DNA from: Pocillopora verrucosa | Lineage: Eukaryota; Cnidaria; Anthozoa; Scleractinia; Pocilloporidae | Assembly: GCF_036669915.1 (NCBI RefSeq) | Contig: NC_089319.1 | Location: forward strand, 15,762,770 to 15,826,769 | Reading direction: 5' to 3' | Length of the DNA: 64,000 nucleotides | Shown here: positions 52,749-63,914 of the stretch, in pieces | Position numbering within the stretch: the first letter of the stretch is position 1 | Layout of the letters: every line of letters begins with the position of its first letter | Position numbers and translations under genes: made by a program | Notes under the pieces: generated by a model | Seen by the model: the letters and a program-made list of their open reading frames with translations, nothing else | The model's database searches: none | Told to the model about the DNA's origin: nothing

Positions 52749-53159
52749 CAGTTTCCATTGATTATCTGATTGTTAAGCAAGGCAATGATTTCACATGTTC
52801 ATAAGGAATAAATAAGTGAACAGAATCGAAAGTTATGGACGTTCAAGCTGTTTGAAATATTTGAACAGTAAGAGAAGTAAGTGACTGATACCTTACAATC
52901 GCCAATGGAAAAAGTGTTCCTTAAAAGTTGTTGACCCTTTGAAGAATATTGACACTTAACTGTTCAGTGCTTTCACTATTACTTGCAAGGTAACAAATTG
53001 TAAGGCACTCAAAGTGCTCTTTGATTGTTTGATATAGTGATTGTAAGTGTAAGATCCTCAAGCATGGAAGTAAAAACTAAATTCTTTTATGAAAGTGTTG
53101 TGCAAATTTTCTTGTAGATATCAGGTAACTGTTGGCTCGTGTGCGTGTACAGTTGTGGT

Positions 53160-53365
53160 GGCAAAGGGGTCTCTCATAGAGGGAATAAGTTTCTAAAGTT
53201 TTCTCACTAATGGAGGGCTAACGCTCGAAACATCAGGTTTAGAAAGTCTTTATGGTGGTCAAGACACATTATCAACTCAGTTCATAACACCAAATTATCT
53301 TATCCACGGACGTAGCACCACACCTTCTTTGGAAACTTACCCCCTTTATTCTTACCGTATCGGCC
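53160..53365 (-). repeat. Relative of the 1.6-kb palindromic repeat
   Basis: In reverse complement it reads AATAAAGGGGGTAAGTTT, GTGTGGTGCTACGTC, TAATTTGGTGTTATGAACTG and GATGTTTCGAGCGTTAGCCC. This matches 1562-1700 in order over about 200 bp and establishes a dispersed family that extends beyond the palindromic part. Confidence 0.7.
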
Positions 53366-53935
53366 CATTATTCAACATTCTCCTCTTTGTTAGGATTTGT
53401 GAAAACGTAGTTCACAAAACAGAACAAACTCATCTGATGCTGGCTGCAATTTGAAACGGATGTTGTAAACAAAATGGTCCATTTATTAAAACTCGAGTTT
53501 AACGCAAATTTATTTCTGGGTTTGCGCAAACTCACAGAGCCTCGGTCTTTTCCCAGGACCGCAAGAAACAAAAGTTATAGACATGAAATTCACACGGGGT
53601 TTGCGCAGATTCGCAAAACCTCGGCCTTTTCTTAAGACTGCAGAAAACAAGAGTTAAAGATATCAAATTTTAACGGTGTTCCATGAATAAAACTTTCGAG
53701 CTCATATGAGCTCCTTTGGTCACTTATTTGTGTATCCTTAGCTTCCGTATTTCGCCAGGTTGAAACTTTCGCCTTGAAACTGGAAGCTATTTGCGAAAAA
53801 ATGCCGTAAATCAGACCCTCATCCACGTGGAACCAGACAGAAGATTTAAAGCCTTGTCCGATTCACAGTCATAACCAAACCTTCCGCCAACTTTACTGAA
53901 AGACGTTTTTCCTTCTTTTCACTAGCGTGCGACAA

Positions 53936-54003
53936 GGTCCCCATGAGGGATCGAACTTCATACCTCCGGATTCTGCGCTGCAATGCTCTACCACTGAGAA
54001 ATC
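53936..54003 (-). mobile_element. tRNA-derived SINE head, second type
   Basis: On the minus strand: CTCAGTGGTAGAGCATTGCA (A-box region), then AGCGCAGAATCCGGAGGT and the B box GTTCGATCC (complement of 53948-53956). The anticodon stem does not pair properly and the 5' acceptor arm is absent, so it is a SINE remnant. Its sequence differs from the head at 45277. Confidence 0.65.
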
Positions 54004-54452
54004 TGTAAGCGGACGCATAAATGGTTTTTCATCCTGTAAAACAAATATATTTCATATTGCATTGGATCTGTATATACAAAACACATCACAGAAGATTTTA
54101 AAATTTTGTGAGAATATAAGTGACACACTCGGCAGCCGCTCATCACGGTCCACTTTTTTTATTGTTACCACATTTTGAAGTCATCTTTGATGTATAACTA
54201 AACAGACGAACGACAAGATGAAAATTAAAAGTTACTCAGACCACGGAAGTTTTGTATAGTATCAAGAGAAAATAATGGTACCTAAGCATTTGTAGAGAGA
54301 AGTGTGAAAATGTTGGAACAGTCTTCACCTCTTGTTGTCAGTTTATGACCAAAGAGATTTGAAGTTTTGTTAAATTGACGAACCTTGACGAAGAAAGTTT
54401 GAATCAACGAACTGAAAAATCAGTATTTGTTGCATATAAGAACGATTGATTG

Positions 54453-54970
54453 CCTGGCAGACTTATTGATTAAGTGATAGACTGATGACGGACTGACTGG
54501 CTAATTGACTGACTGACTGACAGATTGAGTGGCTGACTGACTGACTAATTGACTGACTGACCGACTTATTGACTGACTAACTGACCGACTGAATAGCAAC
54601 AGACTGACTTACTGTCTGACTTATTGACTGAGTGACCGACTGACTGACTGATTTACCGATTTACCGACTGACTTATTGACTGACTGACTGACTGACTGAC
54701 TGACTGACTGACCGACTGACTGACTGACTGACTGACCGACTGACCGACTGACCGACTGACCGACTGACCGACTGACTGACTGACCGACTGACTGACTGAC
54801 TGACCGACTGACTGACTGACTGACCGACTGACCGACTGACCGACTGACTGACTGACCGACTGACCGACTGACTGACCGACTGACCGACTGACCGACTGAC
54901 CGACTGACTGACCGACTGACTGACCTGCTTATTGACTGAGTGACAGACTAACTGACCAACTGACTCATTG
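54453..54970 (+). repeat. GACT/GACC tetranucleotide array
   Basis: Over 500 bp of tandem GACTGACT and GACCGACT units, purest at about 54670-54930 and decaying to both sides (GACTTATT, GAGTGACA variants). The mixture of GACT and GACC forms higher-order 8-12 bp patterns. Confidence 0.92.
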
Positions 54971-55027
54971 ACGTTTCAAGCGCTAGCTCTTCTTCAAATT
55001 CACTATACTCTGACGAAGGGCCTCCTC

Positions 55028-57935
55028 ACACACTTTGGTTTTCCTTTTTCAGCCATTATAACGTTAGTATCTCACACACTTGGTTTTCCTCGTTCTCAGA
55101 TTTTTAAGCCCTGTTTAAACGGAGCTTTAATTAATAGTCGATGACTGTTTCAACTATTACGCGCGTTTAAACACGAACTATCATGCACTATCAATAACTA
55201 TCATCTACTATCATCAACTATCATCAACTATCATGTAGTTGGGACATGTTCAAATTCGACATAATAACGGATGAAGGTTTTTTTGCTGTTTGAACGAGTG
55301 GATGATAGTAAATGATAGCTTTTCCATCAGCAGTTTTGCCAAAAACGGGCTAAAACCGAAATGACAGATAGTAAAATGATTCAAATAGCCGTCAAGATTT
55401 CGCAGAATGTCTCGTAGTTCATTCTCTTCATCTCCCGGTAGGCTCCCGAGTATTTTCCACTCACAACTCCTTAACTATATTTTAAATGCCACCGAAATTG
55501 CTGAACTCAGCGTGCACCATATTTGATTACAATATGAACCGTTTGAACGCAAGCAAAATATCCAATCATAGAAAATGAAAGTTGAAACTATTGTCGACTA
55601 TCACCAACTATCATAACCATTTTAACGGGGATTTACATTACCGTCTCGCTCACTTTTAGTTCAATGTTTGCCTGTTGTCTAATTGTTATGTTAGTATGTC
55701 GCCTGGCCAAACGCACGGCAACATTTCAAAGCATCACCTCGCAACATCGTTGAAAAGTGTTGTGATATGTCGTTTACGTTAGTATCTTGCGCATTTTCAG
55801 CTTTCCTTGTCGTCCGATTGTTACGCAAGTATCCCCCATTCTTCAAAAGTAGTTTTCTCTGTTGTCCTATCGTTAGCTAATATCTCGCGCACTTTTAGTT
55901 TTCCTTATCTCGTGATTGTAACTTTAGTACTCGCGTTCTTTTAGTTTTCCGAGTCATGTGATTGTTACGTTAGTATCTCGAGCACTTTAAGTTTTCCCTG
56001 TCATGTGATTGTAGCGTTAATATCTCGCGCACTTTTAGTTTTCTGTCCTGTGATTGTTACGTTAGTATCCCGCGCATTTTAAGTTTTCTCTGTCATGTGA
56101 TTGTTACGTTAGTATCTCGTGCACTTTTATTTTTCCCTGTCATGTGATTGTTACGTTAATATCTCGTGCACTTTTAGTTTCCCCGTCATGATGGTTACGT
56201 TAGTATCTCGTGCACTTTCAGTTTTCCCTGTTGTTATTATTACGTTGATATCCCTAACACTTCTAGTTTTCTGTTATGTGATTGTGACGTTAGTATCCCG
56301 CGCACTTTAAGTTTTCCCTGTCATGTGATTGTAGCGTTAATATCTCGCGCACTTTTAGTTTTCTGTCATGTGATTGTTACGTTAGTATCCCGCACACTTT
56401 AAGTTTTCTCTGTCATGTGATTGTTACGTTAGTATCTTGTGCACTTTTAGTTTTCCCTGTCATGTGATTGTGACGTTAATATCTCGTGCACTTTTAGTTT
56501 CCCCGTCATGTGATTGTTACGTTAGTATCTCGCGCACTTTTAGTTTTCCCTATCACGTAATTGTTACGTTAGTATCTCGCTCTCTCTTAGTTTTCCCTGT
56601 CATGTGATCGTTACGTCAGTATCTCGCGCTCTTTTAGTTTTCTCTGTCATGTGATTGTTGCGTTAGTATCTCGTGCACTTTTAGTTTCCCCTGTCATGTG
56701 ATTGTTACTTTAGTATTCTGCTCACTCTTTGTTTCCCCTATCATGTGATTGTTACGTTAGTATCTCGCGCAGTTTCAGTTTTCTCTGTCATGTAATTGTT
56801 ACATTAGTATCTCGCGCACTTTTGATTTTCTCTGTCAAGTGATTGTTACGTTTATTACACCCATTTTGTTTCTTGCGCTCTCTTAGTTTTCTCTGTCATG
56901 TGATTGTTACGTTAGTATCTCGCGCTCTTTTAGTTTTTCCTGTCATGTGATTGTTACGTTAGTATCTTGCACTCTTTTAGTTTCCCCTGTTATGTCATTG
57001 TTACGCTACTATCTTGCGCACTTTAATTCAGTTTTCTCTGTCAAACGATTGTTACGTTAGTATCTCGTACACTTTCAGTTTTCCTTGTCATGTGATTGCT
57101 ACGTTAGTATCTTGTGTACTTTTGCTTTCTTTCGTTGTCTGATTGTTACGCTAGTATCTCCCGCACTTTTAGATTTTCTTGCCGTTTGAGCGATTGTCTG
57201 TTAGTTTCTCATGTACTTTTAGTTCTCATTTTTTTCCCGATTGCTACGTTAGAGTTCCGCGCACGTTGGGTTTTCTTTGTTATTTTATTGTAATGTAAGT
57301 ATGTCGTCCACTTTTTTTTTTCTTTATCAGGCGACAGTTACATTTGTTTCTTGCGTCCTTTTGGTTTTCCTTGTTTAATGATTGTCTATTAATTTCTCGT
57401 GCTCTTTTAGTTTTCTCTTTTGTCCGATTGTTACGTTAGTATCTGGCGCACTTTCGGTTTTCCTGGCATCCGATATGCGCGCTCATGGAATAATCGTTTG
57501 GTAATGTTAGTATTTCGTGCACTTTTAGTCTTCCTTGTCAGGCGATTGTTTCGTTAGTTTCTTGTTCTTTTTTTTTTCCTTGTTCTTTTTTTTTCCTTGC
57601 TATGCCACTCTTTTGTTATTATCTCGCGCATTTTTAGTTTATTTGTTAGGCGATTGTCACATTGTTTCTCGAGCCTTTTTAGTTTTCATTGCGAGATGAT
57701 TGTGACGTTAACATCTCGCGTAATCTTGGTTTTTCCTGTTAGACAATTGTTACGTTCGTATCTTGCACCCTTTAAGTTTTCCTTTTTAGGCAACTGTTTC
57801 TATAGTTTCTTGAACAATTTTAATTTTGTTTTGTTTTCCTATTGTTTTGTTGGTATATCTTAGTTTTTCTTGTGGGCCGATTGTTATGTTTAGTATCTCG
57901 CGCACTTTCAGATTTCGTTGATGTCCAATATATTG
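55028..57935 (-). repeat. ~47-bp satellite array, right copy
   Basis: Tandem units of TATCTCGCGCACTTTTAGTT / TTCCCTGTCATGTGATTGTT / ACGTTAG. The period is 47 bp where I counted it near 56114. By length there are about 50 units, most regular at about 55,980-57,120 and decaying at both ends. The unit is the reverse complement of that in the array at 34500-35376. A foldback MITE (55105-55635) splits the first units from the rest. Confidence 0.9.
55105..55635. mobile_element. Foldback MITE inserted in the satellite
   Basis: The ends CCCTGTTTAAACGG and (reverse complement) CCCCGTTAAAATGG are inverted. Both flanks continue as satellite units. The interior has clustered ACTATCATCA repeats near the left end (about 55188-55235) and GACTATCACCAACTATCATA in the right arm. 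No coding capacity is seen. About 530 bp; target duplication unclear. Confidence 0.65.
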
Positions 57936-58299
57936 CCTCTTATGAAAGTATCTCTTTTAAAAATGGTGGGTCTTTGAAGTGACGTAATCATAAAATGTCG
58001 TTAGGCATACACCACAGGCTACCTAAACATACTATTAGTGATTTCTTGGTTAAAGTAGTTACTGTCTTGGACAATCCCGATGTAAATTTGTTGTTGTTGT
58101 TGGGTCTTGTTTGTAGCTTTTACCTCATTGAATCGGAAAGGAAAGTTTGTTCGATTGGTCGCATTCCACTTTCAGCTCATCAACAGTTACCTTTGATGTT
58201 GATTGAAACCAAGTTGCTAATATTCTCTGAGGTCCAATCTCCCATATTTTCAGAAAAAAGCTCCACATCAGTTCATTTTTACAAGTATTTTCCTTGTAC

Positions 58300-58390
58300 A
58301 GTCGAAACTGTATTTGGCGGTCACCCACGGGGATGGCTGAGTGACCGCTTAATTCAGATTTCATAGAGTAGTGGTGTTATAGAAAAGAAA
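58300..58390 (+). repeat. GGTGACCGCTTAAT repeat, copy 1
   Basis: TGTATTTGGCGGTCACCCAC, GGGGATGGCTGAGTGACCGC and TTAATTCAGATTTC match the right window edge (63915-64000: AGTAGTCATCTATGGGGAAT, GGCAGGGTGACTGCTTAATA, CAGGTTACC) in order and orientation. It is a dispersed repeat of unknown class. Confidence 0.55.
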
Positions 58391-58639
58391 AGAAGTGCCT
58401 TTTAATCGCGTTATTGACCTCTTAATAAAGGAGGCATTGGGATCTATAAGAAACCGAAAAACCGTGGAAAAAATCTTTCAAAACCGCAAAACCGCAAAAA
58501 AAAGATTTCCTCTCTTCGTAAAAAAACGTGGCACAATCCACAATGGTTTCTTGAGGTCCTTAAGCTTCTTCCATTGCAGGCGCGTGAAGTACGTTGGAGG
58601 CTATAGTTCGCAAACTGATCGACCTAAGTGCTCCACATT

Positions 58640-58836
58640 GCATGTAGCCTGCAGAGCAGGCGTAATTTTGGCGAGCGAGTGCTCATTATTTTCTTAACGG
58701 AAATTATAGCCGCAATCTTTAATTACAATGGCAGTGGAAGGCTGGGAGGAGAAAGAAATTTCCACAAAAGGGGTGGTCGACGGTCAATAATAAGGAGAGG
58801 GGTAGGGGTGGGGGAGTGAAGATTACGCCTGCCCGA
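58640..58836. repeat. Inverted-end repeat with GCAGGCGTAAT termini
   Basis: The left GCAGAGCAGGCGTAATTTTG (about 58651) and right GAAGATTACGCCTGCCCGAG (about 58819) contain inverted GGCGTAAT/ATTACGCC ends about 170 bp apart. Non-coding, MITE-sized; confirmation needs other copies. Confidence 0.4.
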
Positions 58837-58898
58837 GGTCATTATCATTTTGCAAAACTCCACTCGCCCACGAACGGAGTTCCTGATCGCATTATTGT

Positions 58899-59180
58899 CA
58901 CATCACGCCAGAATTACAAGAGCTGCATTGGCTACCAGTGAGATCCAGGATAAAGTTCAAGATATTGCTTATGACATTCAAGGCCATTCATGGCCTGGCT
59001 CTTACCTATATCATGGATTTGGTTTCAGTGAAGAAGAAATCCCCATAATACTTGAGGTTAAATGAGGAGTTGTTCTTAACTCAACCTTCCTTCGAGTCGA
59101 AGAAGACGTGACTTCAGGAAAGCAGCCTTTACCGTGGCCGCACCCACGTTATGGAATAAATTACTAATATTGGAGTATTT
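58899..59180 (+). pseudogene. 3' end of a non-LTR retrotransposon reverse-transcriptase ORF
   Basis: From 58899 the frame reads HITPELQELHWLPVRSRIKF then KILLMTFKAIHGLA. After a stop and frameshifts there is SFESKKT and AFTVAAPTLWNK in another frame. HWLPV-R-R-I-x-FK, the KAxHGLAP region and the VAAPTLWNxLP segment are the usual C-terminal block of L2/CR1-type ORF2 proteins (recalled family pattern). In-frame stops and shifts show it is dead. The following AT-rich 3' region to about 59515, ending in TTATTATTAAATAATTATTA, may be the element's 3' UTR and tail. Confidence 0.75.
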
Positions 59181-59548
59181 AGATGTAGTTTCTAAAGATT
59201 ATTGAAATATGACATAAATCGATCTAGGATTTCGGAATGTTACTACATATCATATCATTAATAATTTTGTCATGGATATTTTGCTTTTTAAAGCACTTTA
59301 TATTAGTTTTTAAATGGTAAGTATTAGATTATATTATTTTGAGATAGTAATTTCGATGATGGCGAGATCTGCAGATACAAATTTATGTTTAGTCTTAAAT
59401 TGCTAAGTTTACTTATTTTATTTCAGATGTTTTGAGCGCATTAGATCATATCCATATGTATATTGCGCTAAGTATAAGTATTTGATTATTATTAAATAAT
59501 TATTATAATCGATGCGGTTAAGCTCCAACTGTCAATCACAAGTCAAAT

Positions 59549-59958
59549 GTGTCATTTGCTTTTGCGGGAAAAATGCGAAAAATGGCAAACTTTTTAAATG
59601 ATGAAGTTGCTAGTTTCGATTCCGCATTCGAGGAAGCACTTAAGTGTCTTGCAGAATTTAATATGTCTCGCGCATTAAAATCGGAACAAAAAGAAGCAAT
59701 TTCTGCGCTGGTTCCGGAAAGGATCTACTGGCCGTGTTGCCAACTGGCTTTGGGAAAAGCCTGGTACATCAGGTGTTAGTTCGAAGGAAAGAAATTATGA
59801 CTGGAAACCTTCGAGCGTAGTTGTCGTTTTTCTGCATCAACGTATTGTTTATGATCAAGTGGAATAAGCATCTTCGATCGAATTAAAGTTAGCTACGCTC
59901 ACGGATTGTCGTTTGGAGGACAAAGAGTGCGGCAATTTCGTCAGCAAAGAACGTTTTG
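59549..59958 (+). pseudogene. Frameshifted RecQ-type DNA helicase fragment
   Basis: Frame 1 gives SFDSAFEEALKCLAEFNMSR and ALKSEQKEAISALV, the Q-motif region of RecQ helicases. A shift near 59714 leads to SGKDLLAVLPTGFGKSLVHQ, the Walker A motif. Another shift near 59808 leads to PSSVVVVFLHQRIVYDQV, motif Ia. After a stop, LATLTDCRLEDKECGNFVSK follows. The order and spacing are those of the first ~130 residues of a RecQ helicase domain. The remaining helicase motifs are absent downstream. A 5'-truncated or decayed copy is likely, as no promoter or introns are visible. Confidence 0.75.
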
Positions 59959-61051
59959 GTTAAGCCATTTTTTACGTTGATGAAACAACAGCCACGCCGT
60001 GTCACCAGAGTATGCCGGTTTGTATCAAACAACTTATGGCGTGTAAAATTGTAGTTTCCATCGCATTCTAATAACAGAAATACATAATTTGTAATAAAGT
60101 GCAAGCCTTTTCCTGAGCTGACCGATATTCTGTTGCGTGAACAATGCGAAATCTTCGGCGGATACTGGCATAAACACAAGCTCGAAGGGGTCGAGTATTC
60201 TCCTAACCGAGGTTTCCGAAAATCCATCGCACGAGCCATCAATTACCCCCTGCCCTCAAGAAACTAAAAGTAACCACAGAAACAATGTTATTGTGATAAC
60301 AGTACTGTAACGAGATAAATAAAGAAACACAAATTTTATTGAATTAGATGGTAGCGTATCCAAGTGCTGTGTGAAAGTCGATACATACGAAATATTCATT
60401 TAAAATACTGATGTCAGCTATTTGCCACTGAGCGAAATGGATCATGTGGCAATTCTACACTCTAACCAAATAATTTTTTTCTATTAAAATCCCTATTTGA
60501 GATCATCTTGGATCAGATGACTATAAAGTCACTCGTTCTCTCTTTGACCGGCTCGACGACGAAAGCTTCTGCCTTTGCAATCTCTGAGGAAAGGAGCAAC
60601 TTTCGCGGCGAAAAATCATCGTTCCTCGTGATACAGCCAGCAGATTCTTTCGTCAAAAGTTAGCTTTTGGTTAGCTTAGGGAATCACTCAAAAGCAGCGA
60701 AACTCTAAGCCAGTTCTGACCAAGGGGAACCTTCGCCGCACTTAGTGTAAAAGAATAAAATGTTATGGCAACAGAAACGAACACAGCTTCCCGTTCTTAA
60801 CATAGAACTCTCCATAGAAAAAAAACGCAACAAACTAATATAAACAATCAGTAACGGGAGTCTTTTGTTCTCATCTTGACCTGTCAGAACTCTCGGTAGA
60901 GCTTACTTTCGTGTCACTAGTACTTTGAGAGCCTTCGATCTCTTTTGACAGCGGTGGAGTTTTAAAATGCTGACGAAATTATAAATGTCGTTGGGTAGTC
61001 ATTGGCTGGTCACCTGTTTTATTTATTTAATCCGGGCCAGACAGGGAAAAT

Positions 61052-62178
61052 ATGTCAGACAAGCAAAATTTGTGGATATTTGGCTATGGTTCTCTGATAT
61101 GGAAGGTAAACTTTCCATTTTTGAGGAAACTTCCTGGTTTCATCGAAGGATACGAGCGAAGATTCTACCAGGGAAGCAGTGATCACAGAGGTGTTCCAGA
61201 GAAGGTACGAATTCTGACAGGCAATCAAACCGGAAAATTTCCTGCCATTAAGTCAATATTCATGGTGAAGAACGTTTATGTTCGTTCACTTTTTTTTCCT
61301 CGCAGTCGTTTGAGTTTATTTCGCGTCTCTATTTTTCTAAATCGAGCAGCTAAGGGTTAACATGCACAAGTTTTCTCTCTAGCAATTTGTAATTTCTTGG
61401 AGGGTATGAAAAGGCAAAATGTCAATGCTCTCCATCCTTTGGCGTCGGTGCTGGCAGGTGAACTACACGTAATAATCTACAAATGAAAGAAAATTACATT
61501 CATGTCTCTCGTATCCGTTTTTTGTTTCAGCCTGGAAGAGTGGTTACACTCCTGGAAAATGCCGAGGTAAGTTTGTGGTTGTATGTTGAGACTGTTACAT
61601 TTGATATACGTAACTCTTCTGTAACAAGGAACGAACAAACGAGAGGAATAAATAATCAGTTGTTAAACCTACCAGTAAAGTATTTTTGAGGAAACCTCTG
61701 AATGAAGAACAAATTATGAGGAATACAAAATTTCATTGATTTATTATAACTGTTTATTTAATTATTTAAGTTTTTGATTCAATTGCTACAGGAAAGAGTT
61801 TGGGGGATTGCCTATGAAATTGCAGCAAAGGATATACCCAGTGTGATTGACTACCTTGACTACAGAGAGAAGAATGGCTACAAGGCAACATGGGTAACAT
61901 TTCATCCTCAAGATACTTGCCATCATCCTTTTGAAACAAAGCTTTACATTGCAACACCTCAGAATGAATTTTATCTTGGACCTGCACCGTTATCAGAGAT
62001 TGCAAACCAAATTCTACACTCTAAGGGTCCTAGTGGGACAAACTCTGACTATCTTCTAAACTTAGCTCAAGGCCTTCGGGACATTTGTTCAGACATAAAG
62101 GATGATCATTTATTTCAGCTGGAAATCCTAGTGAGGAAGGGTTTATCCAATGCGGCTTCTAATTGCCCTTTATCTTAA
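61052..62178 (+). CDS. CHAC2: Glutathione-specific gamma-glutamylcyclotransferase 2
   Basis: Three exons: 61052-61204, 61531-61566, 61792-62178, giving 191 aa (human CHAC2 184). ChaC enzymes cleave cytosolic glutathione into 5-oxoproline and Cys-Gly. Seen: substrate-binding YGSL (12-15) in the [10 protein letters not shown] strand; [20 protein letters not shown], the family signature crossing the first intron; catalytic glutamate E89 in DYREKNGY; the [13 protein letters not shown] helix and [16 protein letters not shown]-terminal segment. It lacks the N-terminal extension of CHAC1, and HRGVPEKPGRVVTL with the short length favours the constitutive CHAC2 type. All catalytic residues are intact. 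Start: ATG in an AATATGT context just before the first beta strand. No neighbour is functionally linked. Confidence 0.95.
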
Positions 62179-62643
62179 TCAATTCCTCTCTCTTAAATTT
62201 TGCAAGACTGGCCTACATATTTTTAAATTGACATTGATCCCCTAAAAAATGCCAGATTCTTTTGAGCCACAGGCAACAATTGAAAAGTAAGTTTTGAAAT
62301 GAATGTTTCCCAAATGCATATTAAGGAGTTTTTCATACATAGCATCAAATGTGCATTTACCCTCTAGTTGTTTGGTATCTATGTCTTTAAAAAAAGATAC
62401 AAAAACCAAGACTTTACGTGTCACTCCAGAGTATAACAAAGGAGGGTGGGGTTCCTGAAAATTTGGACTTCATATGTGTGAAAGGAAAACTTCAAATCTA
62501 TCTTCTTGTGTACAAGGTGTGAGGGAAATTTTGATGTTTTTTCACAATGGAAAAATTTCACAGGTCACATACATTTCAGGAGGTAAGTCACACCTCACTC
62601 TGGTACATAAGTTCACAAATCATGCTCACCTTTTTGGTAAAAT

Positions 62644-62675
62644 TCATGCATCATGCATCATGCATCATGCATCAT
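62644..62675 (+). repeat. Short 7-bp tandem repeat ATGCATC
   Basis: Four tandem copies of a CATGCAT heptamer, which is itself nearly palindromic. Confidence 0.8.
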
Positions 62676-62779
62676 AAGTCACATAAAAACCCTCTGCCAT
62701 CCTCACTCCCATCTGTAATGAAAGAATTTCTTGGTAACAGTTCTAGGAGTTGAAGAACCTCCTTTAAAAATTTTGTTTA

Positions 62780-62990
62780 CCCTTGAACCCTAACACATAC
62801 ATCCTTGTGTATGTTCTCCATACTACTCTCAGTACTTTTCTTAAGAGGCTGACAGGGTGAATTTTTGTATCAATCAAGAGCTTCCTTAGTTGTTGATTAT
62901 TTCCTTTATTCTTGTGACCTTAATGCGTGATTGAGGGGTGGTATGGTAAGGAGAAATTAGGTGCTGGTCAATCTGAGGGTTAAAGGGTTG
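62780..62990 (+). mobile_element. TTAACCCTTT-family MITE
   Basis: ACCCTTGAACCCTAACACAT at the left and GAGGGTTAAAGGGTTGAT at the right, with the family interior (GTTCTCCATACTACTCTCAG, AGAGCTTCCTTAGTTGTTGA, AAGGAGAAATTAGGTGCTGG). Confidence 0.7.
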
Positions 62991-63914
62991 ATAGATAACA
63001 TTTAAAAATTCCAAAGTACATTGTAGGTAAAAATTTTAAGACAAATTTAGTTTGGAACACTTAATTGAAACACTAGCTTGCAGCATACCACACACAATCT
63101 GTCACAAAGGTGTAAGTTTTTAAATATAAAAGGACATTGTATATTGTGGTTGATTATTTATTTTTGTGTCTATCTATTTATCACGTGTTAGGCACATTTT
63201 TCATATTCTGAAATCCTTGAAACTATAGACAGAATGTTGACAAGTTCAAATTCAGCCTACATTCAAGCATTCCTAATGACAACAAATCAGCCAGGGTACT
63301 TTTTTTTTATTTCATTCAAGGACGGTTCATTTACAGGCTACATTAACCCTTTCGCTCTGAAGATTACATTTTCTGTCTGCTATACTAGTCTTATAATGTT
63401 AGTTTGGAGACTTTAATGGATCAATTAATCCTCAAATTGATTCTTTCTTCATTCTCATCACTAATGTCTGCATGTTATTATAGGGGTATTGTAAGGAGAA
63501 ATTATGGGAGTTAAAGGGTCAACTGAGATGAACTTAACAGATTGAGTTTGATATTTAATTATTTATTGTCAATTGAATTTTATTGAATACCTATATTTTA
63601 TCACAGAGTGAGTCTTACAGTTATGTTATGATTAGCATTCCTGATAATTTGGAAAGACACCAAATCACATGATTATTTTAAAAGATGTAACATAATTGCC
63701 ATCTGGAATGTTTGTATGTGAAAAAGGTAGTCCAATATAGCTTTTAACTGCTGTTGGGAATAAACAGAAATTTTTATTTACCAAGTTTAGTCCTTTACAA
63801 CTTTATTTTTATGGGGTGGCCCCTCTTTGTTTGATCCTGTTATTTATTTTTCCTATACAATGAAAATATTATAATAATAATGTTAATGCTGATGATAATA
63901 GTAATACATTTGAA

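Larger units (their letters stand above)
52221..61051. other. Repeat-rich gene desert between the ETS gene and CHAC2
   Basis: About 8.8 kb with no intact gene seen. Contents in order: MITE (52535-52748), palindrome-family relative (53160-53365), SINE head (53936-54003), tetranucleotide array (54453-54970), satellite with inserted MITE (55028-57935), a repeat related to the right edge (58300-58390), inverted-end repeat (58640-58836), LINE fragment (58899-59180) and RecQ pseudogene (59549-59958). The last ~700 bp before 61052 is the presumed CHAC2 promoter. Confidence 0.6.

Noticed and set aside
53936..54003. tRNA gene on the minus strand
   Set aside because: Good B box, but no complete cloverleaf; the anticodon arm does not close.
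55028..57935. CRISPR-like or regularly spaced repeat array
   Set aside because: Units are contiguous 47-bp tandem copies without unique spacers, in a eukaryotic context; it is a satellite.
57995..58366. 123-codon plus-strand frame
   Set aside because: Its C-terminal part translates the dispersed GGTGACCGCTTAAT repeat also found at the right window edge, so it is an accidental frame.
59889..60242. 117-codon minus-strand frame
   Set aside because: Its 3' half is antisense to the RecQ pseudogene and the rest shows no family motif.
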